Part shown: one piece after another, positions 32,781-43,926 of the stretch
Layout: every line of letters starts with the position of its first letter
How positions within the stretch are numbered: the stretch's first letter is position 1
Source of the DNA: Sepiola atlantica
Taxonomy: Eukaryota > Mollusca > Cephalopoda > Sepiida > Sepiolidae
DNA: 64,000 nt
Assembly (NCBI GenBank): GCA_963556195.1
Contig: OY744516.1
Span: 29,340,183-29,404,182, forward strand
Direction: 5' to 3'
Made by a program: the position numbers and the translations under genes
Notes under the pieces: model-generated
Database searches by the model: none
What the model saw: only the letters and a program-made list of their open reading frames with translations
What the model was told of the DNA's origin: nothing

Positions 32781-33244
32781 TACGGGTGGGACGTAATTTG
32801 GTGAAAATTTCAGATTCATGCGAGTAGTATTTTTTTGTGTTCATTTATACATGAATAACACTAAACAATCAAGCATTTTGAAAATTTTGCAAATTTCAGA
32901 AAGTGCAGGCCAAAAATAGCCGTTAGGGCTCCACGAGACTCAAAATCCATCATTTTTCGGTGAAAAAGTGGTTTCATGCGACATTGCAGGTCCTAAAACA
33001 TCCTCAAAAGCTATGAATGGATATAGATGGTTAAATCTGATATAGTACTGTAATTTAGGACCATTTTCAGGCTGTGAAAGGGTTTTCATGAATGTAAAAT
33101 AGGCAAAAACTATTGGCCTGCGCCTTCTGAATTTTGCAAAATTTTCAAAATGTTTGATTGTTTAGTGTTATTTATGTATAAATGAACACAAAAAAATACA
33201 ACTCGCATGGATCTGAAATGTTCACTCATTACGTCCCACCCCTA
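32781..33244. mobile_element. MITE, 464 bp, ~135-bp TIRs, 7-9 bp target duplication
   Basis: Left end TACGGGTGGGACGTAATT; right end, reversed, TAGGGGTGGGACGTAATG. The arms match for about 135 bp (TTTTTTTGTGTTCATTTATA, AATAACACTAAACAATCA, CATTTTGAAAATTTTGCAAA). ATATAGG flanks both sides (32774-32780 and 33245-33251); counting the ambiguous TA gives TAATATAGG, 9 bp. That length fits hAT (8) or Mutator-like (9-11) chemistry, not mariner. No transposase inside. Confidence 0.8.
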
Positions 33245-33251
33245 ATATAGG

Positions 33252-34280
33252 CCAGGAGAAACGATTGGAACCTGTAGAGATGTGTTCAGAGAAGAACACT
33301 GCATAGGTTGTAGCCAGGCTGGGTGAAGGAGTGGGATAGTGTTGATAGGCGAAAACACACCTGGGGCGTATTTCGATGAGTAAGTAAACAATGAAATTGC
33401 TTCCTGGTAAAACTTGGCCGGACAACGCCAAGTAACATTGCCACGTAATATAAGGTGCGACAATCGTGAATTCATTCAAATTCAGAAAGCTTGAGATTCA
33501 GATATTTGGAGTTCTGAAACAAAGACTTAGAAAACTGGTGTTGTTGGCTCGTCCGAGAAAATTGCTTTCTTCTCCCGAAGAATAAATGCTTTTCGTCTCA
33601 GCCATCCAGAAACTTAACCACCGAGTGTCCAGTAAATTTAGCAAGTCCAAGTGGAAACCCAAATTTAGTCCAGAAGCACAGGGGTATAAATCCCCAACCA
33701 GCGAAGGACTTTTTATTATTATAACTACAAGTTTCACGGAAATATATATTTTTATTTTGATATTAAGAATATTTTCGATACTTTTCTTGTCTGTTTGTTT
33801 ATGTATATCTCATCGTCAAGTTCTCAGATCGACTCCGTTACGGAATTCTGATTAATATACGCAACGGTCAACGAAGACAGTAGGACACCGCCAGTCTTCT
33901 TCAGAAAATACAGCCAAAGTCGGCGACGTCACATTACCCCACACTAGAGGTATCAGCCCCGTACGAGTTGACACGACAAAACGTGGGGGCTACATTGTTG
34001 GTTGCTGCGAAGGATAGAGTAGATTTATTGATGACCGCGACTAGGACAGTGGCATAGCATTCTGAGTGTGACATGACCAATCTTTACGTCACAGTATATC
34101 AAAATATTAAGTAAACGAAATTGTATTCCAATGAAATGATACAATCAGCTGTGTTAACTTTGGTGCCATTACCTACATTCGCTTATTAATCATGACGACG
34201 GGTTTTCTTTATGGTAAGTTTATTGTCATGTATTTAACTCAATTATTTTGCCAAAATTGTACTTAGCATGGAATTTCGTT
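33252..34280. other. No recognisable gene
   Basis: Frames at 33222-33479, 33498-33737 and 33586-33855 show no domain. GC content rises at 33850-34050 (CCCCACACTAGAGGTATCAG), which could be an LTR or promoter remnant, but I cannot define ends. Confidence 0.45.
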
Positions 34281-35217
34281 TAAATTAATATACAACAACT
34301 ATATTTCCGTATACATGGATACTTGTATGTGTGGCAAATTTAGCGCAATTATACACATTACATTTTTTTCAGTGGGACAAGTAAACTGACAAATGTGGAT
34401 TTTACTTCCGTTTTTCTACACTCCTAACTACGATGTATGGTACTCGTTTTAATGGCTAACATAATCACCTGTAAAATGCTACACTACATCTATATTTCCG
34501 TATAAATGGGTATTTATTTATGTCACAAAATGTAGCGCAAATAAACAGATTGCTATTTTCAGTGGGACAAGTAAACTAACAGATGTGAACTTTTCTTGCG
34601 TTACCATTCATTGCTAACTCATTTTAATCGCTAAAATGATTATAAACAACTATCTATGTATGATAAATTCTCCAGAATGAGGACAGAAAGCAGGTGTAGT
34701 TTCTTCATCTTTTATTCATACCCTTTAAGGATGATGGACACAGGCTTACTAAGGAAGCAATAAAAATAGGACACATATTACTCATTCATTCATATATGCA
34801 CATACTTAGACATATTACAACATATTACAATGGTTGTCCCTAACATACATCAACGAACGTATTGATACCTATCTAACAACTATATTTCCTCATAAATCGG
34901 TAAATCACAAAATATTGGCAAATATACAGATTAGCAACTTATATCTAGACTTTTCTTACGTTATTCTCCATTTCGAACCGATGTCTCTGTTATTCATTTT
35001 CATAGCCGGAAATCTTTCTTCAGAATTGTATATACACAACTACATTTCCGTATCAATGGGTATTTATTTATGTCGCTAAATATAGCGCAAATATATGAGA
35101 TTACAGTGTTTCCATGAAACAAGTAAACTAACTGTTTTAGTGCCGTACCTCTGACGAACATTTAGACTCGTGCATTCTCAATAAATACTGGAAGCATTCG
35201 CTCCTCACTTGTTGATC

Positions 35218-35985
35218 AAACCCCAGCCCGATCAGTCTCTCATTAACTTCGGTTGATTGAGGACGTCGGGATGGGGTAATACCAGTCGAGGATTCGTTCT
35301 TGACAATCAGTCCGGCAGGAACTAGGGAATTTCGGAGGCCTTTTATCTGCCGGGCTGAGGTATACTGTCCTGGGTTGTCCTTGGTACACTCTCGCAAGCC
35401 TTGCCTCCCCTCTTTGAGGAGGAGTAAGTTTATTGCTTTCTGCCTGAGGCGCCCTTACCGGGGACTGCCGACGGGGTTGCCCAGGCTATTTTGCTAGGCC
35501 AGAGTGCTCCTTCTTTACATGCGCTGGCTTGATCTCACCACCTTCCTGACCTTGTGTCACATATTCCTGCGGTGGGAGGGAATTAAATACCGTTGAGCCC
35601 AACCCCAGCCCGATCAGTCTCTCATTAACTTCGGTTGATTGAGGACGTCGGGATGGGGTAATACCAGTCGAGGATCCGTTCTCGACAATCAGTCCGGTAG
35701 GAACTGGGCTATTTCGGTGGCCTTTTATCTGCCGGGCTGAGGTATACTGTCCTGGGTTGTCCTAGGAGGGGCACCCTCCCAGGCCTCGCCTCCCCCAGTT
35801 TGGTGGAGTATGTTTATTGTTTACTGCCTGGGGCGCCCTGACCGGGGAATGCCGACGAGGCTGCCAGGGCTATTTTTGCTAGGTCAGAGTGCTCCCCCTT
35901 TAGGGGCTCTGGCTTGATTCTTCTCCTATCTTCCGACCTTGTGTCACATATTCCTGCGGTGGGAAGGAATTATATACCTGATCCA
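35218..35985 (+). repeat. Tandemly duplicated SINE-like unit (2 x ~383 bp)
   Basis: Two copies (about 35218-35600 and 35601-35985) start at CAACCCCAGCCCGATCAGTC-like sequence and share GGACGTCGGGATGGGGTAAT, GCCGGGCTGAGGTATACTGT, CCTTTTATCTGCC, the GAGGCGCC/GGGGCGCC block and TTGTGTCACATATTCCTGCG. The bodies match 17655-17880, 4770-4975 and 51960-52215. The first copy lacks part of the ACCCTCCCAGGC block. No U2 head is evident. Confidence 0.8.
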
Positions 35986-36087
35986 ACCCCAGTCTACACT
36001 GGCAGCCAGAACAGACGGTCAACTGCTCTTGTTTCTCTGTTGTATATACGTTTCTCCAATATATTTGTTTTACCTAAACCCCGTGTT

Positions 36088-36088
36088 T

Positions 36089-36122
<34 letters not shown>
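36088..36122. repeat. (GTTCGT)n hexanucleotide repeat
   Basis: Six GTGTTC/GTTCGT units, giving alternating frames VFVF and RVRV that are not genes. Confidence 0.9.
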
Positions 36123-36335
36123 ACTCATTCCGGTCCATAAACAGGGCCATAACACGAACATATATGTGGATTTTTCTTGCGTTATTCGACAAGTGTGACT
36201 TAACTTCCTGGTACGCATATTAAACGCCAGTGTAATTTTCTTTCAAATTATATACATCAACTACATGTTCGTACAAATAATTACTTATTTATGTCGGAAA
36301 TATATAGCGTAAATATTCAGACTGACAGCTGAAGA

Positions 36336-36816
36336 TTATTTGTTATTATGGATTTCCGTAACTAAACGATCTCAGATTTCCAGAAATAAATACTTTTAAG
36401 GCCGACACAAAATAGACAACCTACGAGATATCAGTGGTTGATTAATTCATTTTTACAATGCTAATTTTGACTTCGGTATTTCAAGATATGTATTTAGAAA
36501 GACAAATAAGGGAATAGTTTTGAGAAAAACGAAGTAATTAATGGACACTGGTGTAGATTTTTTTTATTTATTTATCGTGGGTTTCTCCAGCTCTGCCGAA
36601 CGCTGAGTCAAATGATACTAAACTAACAATGACCATCGCATATACGCAACTCTTAATGTATTTTTCTAGTCTTTTTCACTCGTTTCTTTTCGCATGGTTT
36701 GTACCTTCGTTCTTTATTATTCTAATGGTTTATGTAAGCACGAAAAACATTACGTTCCTAAAAATAAACTTTCTTATTCCATTTTTCTCTTAATAATGGC
36801 TAACAAAAGCAACATA
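36336..36816. other. No recognisable gene
   Basis: AT-rich sequence before the mariner TIR. Confidence 0.5.
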
Positions 36817-36818
36817 TA

Positions 36819-38022
36819 ACACATCACTCAATAGGTATTAAGCTTTACTAATAAATCAACCATTTTTAGATTAAATTAACCTTTATTAATCAACGCTTGC
36901 TGCTTTTAGAGTGATACACTGATTCTAATACTTTTTTTTTAACAATTCGATGCTTTTTTGGAGAACGATTTTTTCTTTGGCCTCAAAATACGCCTCAGTT
37001 TCCGATATAGCTTCTTTATTATAGTCAAATATCTGTCCCTGTAGCATTTTTAGGTTTGCAAACAGCCAAAATCGCTGGCGGCAAATCTGGAGAATAAGGT
37101 GGGTGCGGAAGCAATTTGAAGTACAATTCCTGTAGTTTTGCTATCGACTGGTGACACTGTTCATTGTCTTGATGAAAGAGTACTTTTTCTCCTTTATTTG
37201 TTGCAGTTTTTCTGTGATTTTTTTCTTTCAAGCGCACCAATAATGCCATATAATATTCGCTATTGGTCGTTCTTCTTTTCTCAAAGGAAATCTATGTACA
37301 AAAATACCTTGTGTAATCCAAGATACGGAGGCCAAAACCTTTCCTGCTGATGTTTGAATCTTTGGTCTCCTTGAACGACTTTCACCTTTTGCTGTCCACT
37401 CTAGTGACGTCCGATTTGACTCCGAAGTTCAATTAATGTTTCATCCATTGTCACATACTGATGCAAAAACTCTTTTTGTTGCGTTGAAATGGTTGCAATC
37501 AACGCTCTGAATCGGCGACGTTTGTTTTATTCGACTAAGAGCAAATGCGACACCCAATTTTAACACAGAATTCTCATTGACATATGTTCATGCAAACCGG
37601 TAACTACAATGCTTTCTGGTATCTTCAACTCATCTGTTTTCTCACCAAACTTCAATTTACGATCAAAACGATTTTTGGACTTTTATATGTTTTCAGGAAC
37701 AACTGTCGGATTTGGGCGATCTGAAGGGTTCAGGATCATTTGTATCTGTACGACCGCGTTTAAAGTCAGCATAACACCTCTTAAGCAATTGCTTTGTTTG
37801 AACAGTGCTTTTCTCATCAAAAACTAATGTTTTATCAACACACGAAATTAAGAAGTTCCATTGTTTTGAAAATTTGCTACAGTAATTTTAAAACTAATAA
37901 TTCGATTCGGCTCAAATTTTGACACGTGATATTTGAATGTCAATCTATTATAAAAGCTTGTGGATTATTTTTATTAATCTCGTCATCTATGTGTCAGGCC
38001 CGGGAATTATTGAGTAATGTGT
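36819..38022 (-). mobile_element. mariner element 1, ~1.2 kb with TA target duplication
   Basis: Ends ACACATCACTCAATAGGT and, reversed, ACACATTACTCAATAATT are inverted, and each is flanked by TA (36817-36818 and 38023-38024). The transposase runs on the minus strand in pieces. The same TIR starts elements at 42667-43924 and 60442. Size and TIR fit Tc1/mariner. Confidence 0.9.
36880..37900 (-). pseudogene. mariner transposase, multiply frameshifted
   Basis: DDE transposase remnant for cut-and-paste movement. Reading the minus strand, FKRGR-like and LLKRCYADF sequences near 37780 mark the N-terminal helix-turn-helix part. A 75-codon frame at 37249-37025 carries VLFHQDN (second catalytic Asp) and LLPHPPYSPDL. 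Right after PDL the frame slips; in the frame that keeps FWLFANLK the third-Asp position reads Arg. Length and order fit the ~340-aa family, but there are several stops. The copy at 42731-43820 is an independent degraded relative. Confidence 0.85.
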
Positions 38023-38049
38023 TACTGATTTTTTGGTGTGAGAGGTGTC

Positions 38050-38443
38050 AGTGAAAATAATTACCCTTCTATTTAATTTAGAAGTCACCACTGCAATACA
38101 TTTTCGAAAATGAAAATGTGCATGCGTAGAGCTATACTTGCTGACATCGGATTTGGAGACGACCATATTGTAGTCTGCAGGAAAGCAGTCCTGTAGTAAT
38201 GTATTCCACGGACGGAAAGTTCTTGTAAATAAGCAGTGTTCCTGGAAATTCCGCCTGACGTTAGGCACACGGAGGAAGAAAGGAAAGTTCGTTATTTTCG
38301 GTTGTGTCTAGTTCTTGCTGCAAATATCTAACAAAGAAACCATGATATTGGAGCTCAGTCGAGCATTCTCCATGGAAATAACGATAGAGTAGAGAAAGAC
38401 TAGAAACATATTTTATGTGAGAAAGAACAGAAAAGAGTTTCAC
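38050..38443 (-). pseudogene. CR1/Jockey-like LINE, C-terminal end of RT ORF
   Basis: Minus frames at 38443-38261 and 38268-37987 give SSLSLLYRYFHGECS, then FRPWNTLLQDCFPADYN and KYSSTHAHFHFRKC. Post-RT regions of CR1/Jockey-type ORF2 proteins carry the same order (LYRYFHG, then RLWNSLP-ADCFP). A frameshift separates the two parts. The 3' side is cut by mariner 1 at 38022. No RT or endonuclease is present. Confidence 0.75.
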
Positions 38444-38639
38444 CCACTAGATTGCAAGAGTAAGAAATGGTGCTTAGAACGGCACCTCCCCAGATGTGGC
38501 AGCAGTACTCCATCTTAAAACTATCCGACTTATGTAAGTAGAAGACTGTATCAGGAGCCAGGTACTTTTTGTGACAGAAGAATTATTATAACAATAATAA
38601 CAGATAGTATAAGCCTACCATTTTAGATCTAGAGCGAAA

Positions 38640-39420
38640 GTAAGTCCTATCAGCTTATCGAAACATTGACTCTCCTTAAGAATGGAGAATTCATTTTGAC
38701 TGGAGAAAAAACAAGGATCAGAGCGTTGGTGATAAAAAAAGAGAGGTGTTGTTTTAGGGGTCAAAATACCAAGAACAAAAATGTTATTTCACAAAATGCA
38801 GTTTGGAGTGCAATTCACAATTTCACTTATTCCCCAGACGAGGATAAAACCTTCGCTTAATATTTCAGAAGGTATGAGGATCTATACAAAATAGATTGTG
38901 AAAAATTGGCAAACTTTAAAACAGTTCGCTTACTGCTCCAAAAATTAGGGACTACCGAACATAACAAATTCGTTGACTATATTTTATTCCGGTAAAACAG
39001 CGATTGACTTTTTCTGAAGCTGTAAAACTTTTAACAGAATCAATTAGCCGAAAAACTTTCCTGTCTTACAAATGGTGGAAATGCATGAACTTAATCAAAA
39101 AAGACAGCGAAGACTACTTGACTTTTGCGTAAACACTGTGACGCTTTCAAACTAGCTGAACTTAGCGCGGATAACTTTAAATGACTTACATTCGTGCAAG
39201 GACTTGTATCAACCAGGGATGCAGGAGTCAGACACAGAGTCCTAAACATTTAGAAAGTGAGCCAAATTTAACATTACAGAAATTGGCCGAAGACTGCCAG
39301 AGATTTGTAAGTGTTAAACAAGATTCTAACGATATTGAAGAGTCGGGCATTGCTCACATAAGAAAAATACGTCAGAAATCACATTTTAACTCTTCTTAAA
39401 AAACAAGTCAACCCAAAATG
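38640..39420 (+). pseudogene. Ty3/Gypsy gag remnant
   Basis: Broken plus frames. RLLLQKLGTTEHNKFVDYI (about 38925) and SEAVKLLTESI precede, after frameshifts, EPNLTLQKLAEDCQRFVSVK (39262-39320), the capsid-like region typical of this Gypsy group. Stops and at least three frame changes separate the pieces. Gag would package element RNA. No intact start or 5' LTR recognised. Confidence 0.75.
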
Positions 39421-40424
39421 GTTACTTTCATGCTCCTATGAAAACAAGCAACCCCAATAAAAAAACAGGTAAAATTACCGCTTAGCTCTGTTTTCGTTGA
39501 GTATCCCTTCATTAGGTTATAGATTGTCCATACCGTTTTAAAACCTGTTTAACTTGTAATAAAGTAGGACACAAGAGTTCACATTGCAGAACAAATAAAG
39601 GAAATAAAAGTCGGGTTCAATACACAAAAACAAACAAACAGAACGGCATAAATATAAGAAAGCGAGTACAGATTAAATCCTGAATAAAAATGTCAAGACT
39701 CTGGTTCAGATGTGTCGATAATCAAGAAAAGGCTGAATAAACTAACAAAATAGACAGAACGGTGACTGGTAAAAAAATTAAATTCGAGGGTGAAATTATT
39801 ACCAACGTTACTTTAAACGGAACTACCAAAAAATTGAAAATGTTTGTATTAAAAAACACCCACAATTTATTTGGCACAGACTGGATGTAACAGTTTAATC
39901 TATAGGATTCACCAATCAACACGTTTTTCCAGAAAATAGAAAATCTGATGATCGAGTCAGAAAAAGTAAACAAGGAATTGGAAAAAGAAAAACTTTCCCG
40001 AATTTTTTTTCTGGCGGTCTAGGTCGATGTAAAAAGATGTCAGCAAAGTTTTAACTGAAAAGAAACATTCCTTGTTCATGAGTCAAAAACAAAGAACTAC
40101 GTAGACATAACAAAAAAAAATACGAACCAACCATTAACAAACAAAAATACCAAGTATACGAAAACAACTTACAGGGAATAAAAACTGAAAAATTATCCCG
40201 ATTTAATCAATGATATGAGAAATATTTTGCTAGAAATAAAAACAATTATCAAAAATCCAACCACAAGAAAAATAGAGCACTCCCCAGGAAGAAGAATTAT
40301 AGATACCATATATGACACTTTCGATATACAAATGTTTCAAGCAGCCCCAGAACAGCGACAATCTGAAAAGAAACGGAAGTCTCCGGATCTTATCGTTATC
40401 AATCCAAAAAGGAAACGATACTGA
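39421..40424 (+). pseudogene. Ty3/Gypsy pol remnant: zinc knuckle, protease region and C-terminal tail
   Basis: A CCHC zinc knuckle CLTCNKVGHKSSHC (C-x2-C-x4-H-x4-C) is at about 39549-39590. A protease-type segment ending KNTHNLFGTDWM* is at 39855-39890, and PINTFFQKIE leads toward the RT start. Instead of RT, RNase H and integrase, the sequence passes within about 300 bp to a frame (40215-40424) with IYDTFDI and PKRKRY*, the same C-terminal tail as the pol at 20632. So about 2.5 kb of pol is missing by internal deletion. A purine run GGAAGGGGG before TGTTACAG at 40449-40465 sits where a polypurine tract and 3' LTR start would be. Confidence 0.75.
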
Positions 40425-40439
40425 GACTCCTGCTGAGAT

Positions 40440-40767
40440 AATGTTTGGAAGGGGGTGTTACAGGTCCACAACATTATTTAAAGTACTGCCATAGACAGCT
40501 GTGTCGTTTGTATAGATGTCAACAAATAATCTCAGGATATGATTTGAAAGATCATTGATGAAGATCAAAGAAGAGGATTAGATCCAGAATAGATCCTTGA
40601 TGCATGCCGGCATTGATACTATGCGCTTTAAATTTCTGTCCATCGACTACTTTTATAGGCCTATCAGCGATCAAGGATTTGATGGTTGCGAAAACATTGC
40701 CAGATTTCTCATAACTAGCAAGGGTGTGAAGCAAAAGGCTGAAGTTCTGTGTAAAATAAAACAACAT
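40440..40767 (-). pseudogene. CR1/Jockey-like LINE reverse transcriptase fragment
   Basis: Minus frame 40767-40552 gives VFATIKSLIADRPIKVVDGQ then INAGMHQGSILDLILF, the RT fingers/palm motif usually GVPQGSILGPxLF. After a frameshift the catalytic box reads YTND instead of YADD (near 40510), so the polymerase is dead. It lies head-to-head with the Gypsy tail, beginning about at the putative LTR start. Confidence 0.75.
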
Positions 40768-41179
40768 TAATTTTGCAGATTTTTAGTTTAAATTAGACAT
40801 GATATATAGTTAAAAGAAAATAAAGTCAATGTTTATTTTTAAAATTACAACTTACCTTAAGACATAAACATGCTATTTTAAGTTAAATGTTGAAATCGAA
40901 GCTCTTACCATAACTCCATTTTTAATCCAACCTGGATTTTTTTCTTCGAAGATAGTTCATTTCGACATCTTACAATCGAACTGTCCCAAAACATCTTCAA
41001 ATATCAAATTATGAGAGTGGGTTGCGTTACAGTTGTATACAAGCATTTGATACTTGTAAACGCCTTTAGTTTCGTTTATGTCTATGGAAGCCTTTATGTA
41101 ACCCGATTTTATTTCTACCTTATTTTGTGTTTTTATAACAATACCAGGTTTTACTATTGGAATCTATAACATTCTCATT

Positions 41180-41320
41180 GATTTATCAGTCGTCGTCTCC
41201 CTTATCCCTTTAAGAGACGCATTTATTGGCCAACACTTAACTCAGTGACTGCTCCTTTAGGGGTCACGTGAGTCTATATAAACCCAAGCACACGGGGCTC
41301 CAGCCTTTTTTCAACTAATT
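41180..41320 (+). promoter_or_regulatory. LTR/promoter-like segment with TATA box
   Basis: GC-richer sequence with CACGTGAGTCTATATAAACC (TATATAAA at about 41275) followed by GCACACGGGGCTCCAGCC. It could be the U3/R part of the Gypsy 3' LTR starting near 40460, or an unrelated promoter. Ends are not defined. Confidence 0.3.
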
Positions 41321-42170
41321 TATTTTACTATCAGGACATCAGGTTACTGCTGGGCAACAGAAGTCTACGAAGGCTGTTGCTGGCAGCCAACCTCCTCCTC
41401 CTCCTACTTCACCTCCCCGTTTCCTACTATCCTGGAGAAGGTCGGACTACATCGTGACAAAGCCCTCAGACGGCAGTTTAAAGGCAGCCATTCCTCTATG
41501 TCCAGTTTTCCCATTTTGGTTGACATCGACCTGACTGCTTTTGCAACAGTTCGCAGCCAACATACATTTCTTCCGCAACGAAAACAGACAGAATCAACGG
41601 AACCAGTGTGCTAGCTATTACCAGAACATCCTGCCTTGTTTAAGTTATAGCAAAAGCATGTATTTGCAAGCCGCCTCATTATGTACCTACACCGTGTTCT
41701 GTTGTAGGTCATTCTTTATTACTTGCCCAAGTAAAATTGTTTAATTATATACAGCGTTGTCGTCCCTTCTATCCAAAAGATGCCGCTACCAATTTTAATT
41801 TCAGTGCTTAATTACGAGGAATAGTCATACTTTTACACATGCGGTAATTGACATTTCTTTCGGGGATAAAAATGAATCCCCACATTACAGACAATGGAAT
41901 ATTTCATGTTTTTCCGAAGAAAAAAAACAAATTAAAAAAAACACGAAAATAAATCTACAACAATTTAAAATATGTTTAATTTGATCCAACAAGAGGTATT
42001 GCCACCTGTAGTTTTAAATTCAAATTAAAAAAAAAAAATCACCGGTCAAAATTATTCAAAATTATTTCAAAAATGTTCATATTTTTTATAAAACAATGAG
42101 AAATTTTGATAGCGAAATATTATTAAAGAAGGAAATCTGGGAATAATAAAATTCAAATTTAAAAAATTAA
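41321..42170. other. No recognisable gene
   Basis: The frame at 41541-41744 shows no domain. The rest is AT-rich with poly-A runs. Confidence 0.5.
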
Positions 42171-42324
42171 ATTAATCTCTTACTAATAAAATTTTTGTAT
42201 CTGTCTTCTGAAGCCGAAACTATACTATTACTTCTATTACTAATGCAGATTTTGTATCTGTCTGTCTGAATCCGAAGTTATACTATTACTTCTATGAATG
42301 TACTAACGTATTATCTTTCAATGC

Positions 42325-42595
42325 TCAATTCAGTGAAGTGGTGCAGTATCTGTTATGTTGTCATGAAACCATCCTCCCAGGCATTACCTGCTCCTTATAG
42401 TGTAATATATGTTCGTTCGTCATGATACCATCCTCCAAGGTATTTTTGTGGGTGGGGGTAGTGTAGTATCCATTCTGTGGTCATGACATTGTCCTCCCAA
42501 GTATTACCTCTTCCTTTTGGGGGTAGTATAGTATCCGTTCTGTTGTGATGAGACAATCCCCCAGGCATTATATCCTCCTTTGGGCTGGGTAGCTT
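42325..42595 (+). repeat. ~66-bp tandem repeat with a U2 snRNA-like core, plus orientation
   Basis: Four units with GTGTAGTATCCATTCTGTGG / GTGCAGTATCTGTTATGTTG then TCATGACATTGTCCTCCCAA and TATTACCTCTTCCTTT. Same family as 19395-19860. It follows a TCTTACTAATAAAATTTTTG start at 42177 that could be a Helitron-type 5' end. Confidence 0.75.
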
Positions 42596-42666
42596 ACGTC
42601 AACAAGAAATTGTCACAATCGACTGTTCATTATCAAACTCAACGCTGACATTATTTACACTAGTTA

Positions 42667-43924
42667 ACACATCACTCAACAAGTTCAGGGCTTAGCTAAT
42701 AAAACAAGAACTTTTAGACAAAATTCGACTTTATTTATCAACATAGTCTTCTTCTAGGCTGATAAACTTATTCCAACACTTCTCTGACAATTCGATGCCT
42801 TTTTTGTAGAACGATTTGTTTTTGGTCTCAAAATACGCCTCTGCATTCTTCTGAAGCATTCTTTTGGGGTCTGCAAACAGAAGTAGTGGCTGTGGGCTGG
42901 ATCTACAGAAAATGGTTGCAGAAACAATTTGATGTGCAATTCGTGTATTTTTGCCATCGTTACAATCGACTTGTGACACGGTGCATTGTCTTGGTGAAAG
43001 AGCACTGTTTTCTTCTTCATTTGTGGCCGTTTTTTACTATTTCTTCCTTCAGACGCACAAATAATGCTATAAAATATCCATTATTAATGGTTCTTCATTT
43101 CTCAAGGTAATCGATTAACAAAATAACCTTACGGAGGCCAAAACCTTGCTTGCTGATGTTTGCCTGTTGGGTCGCTTTGGACGCGTTTCGCCATGTTGTT
43201 GTCCGCTCAACTGACTGCCGTTTTGACTCCAAAGTAGAGGTAGTGGATCTATGTTTCATCCATTGTCATATATTTACGTAAAATTCATTTTTGTTACATT
43301 AAAACAGTTGAAACAACGGACTGAATCGTTGATTCGTTGTTGTTTTTGATCTGCTATAAGCAAATGCGGCACCCACTTTGAACACAACTTTCTTATAAAT
43401 AAAATGTTCATTCAAACTGGTGAATGCACTGCCTTCTCCTATCTTTAACTCCACTACTACCTCAATTTACGATATGTCAAAACGCGTTTTTGTACCTTTT
43501 TATGTTTTCCGAGACAACTGTCAAATTTGGTCGACCTGAGCGTGCAGCACCACTTGTGTCTGTACGACCGCGTTTAAAGTCAGCATAACACCCCTTAACA
43601 GTTGTTACCGAAGGAGAAGAATTGTCTGTATTTCTGGGATGGGGCGTTTTCATTATGGATTTAAGTGTTCGGACTGACTTCCTCATCTTGGCTGCCATCC
43701 AGTCACTTCTGGACCATGTGAACTCAATAAGACCATCTATACAGTTCACAATGGAGAAAGAAAAAGATAATCAGCTGGCCTTTCTGTATATACTCATATC
43801 ACGCACGATTGTGCTCAAATTTTGACATGTATCATTTGAAGGTTAGTACTTTATAAAAATCATATCGGTTTTTCATTAGTAGCGCCATTTATTTGTCAGA
43901 GCCGGGACTTATTGAATGATGTGT
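42667..43924 (-). mobile_element. mariner element 2, ~1.26 kb with TA target duplication
   Basis: Left end ACACATCACTCAACAAGT; right end, reversed, ACACATCATTCAATAAGT. TA flanks at 42665-42666 and 43925-43926. Same family as 36819-38022. Confidence 0.92.
42731..43790 (-). pseudogene. mariner transposase, frameshifted
   Basis: Minus-strand pieces. KGCYADFKRGRTDTSG and RSGRPNLTVVSENI at 43590-43500 belong to the N-terminal DNA-binding half. VLFHQDNAPCHKSI at 43005-42960 is the second-Asp motif. In that frame the third-Asp region reads PAHSHYF, with His in place of Asp. A second frame ends the protein with AYFETKNKSFYKKGIELSEK and EEDYVDK* (42731), the usual mariner C-terminus. At least two frameshifts. 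Catalytically dead. Confidence 0.88.
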
Positions 43925-43926
43925 TA

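Larger units (their letters stand above)
34285..36335. repeat. ~190-bp repeat series (TATTTCCGTATAAATGGGTA type)
   Basis: Blocks with CTATATTTCCGTATA-ATGG, TATTTATTTATGTC, TAGCGCAAAT and GTGGGACAAGTAAACT recur near 34300, 34490, 34865, 35035 and 36250. The series is interrupted by the duplicated SINE-like unit at 35215-36000. Confidence 0.7.

Noticed and set aside
36088..36218. ORFs with VFVF or RVRV/RTRT repeats
   Set aside because: Translation of the (GTTCGT)n hexamer repeat.
42177..42325. Helitron-like 5' end at TCTTACTAATAAAATTTTTG
   Set aside because: Matches only the general T-rich start. No paired 3' end or second copy in the window, so not called as a feature.
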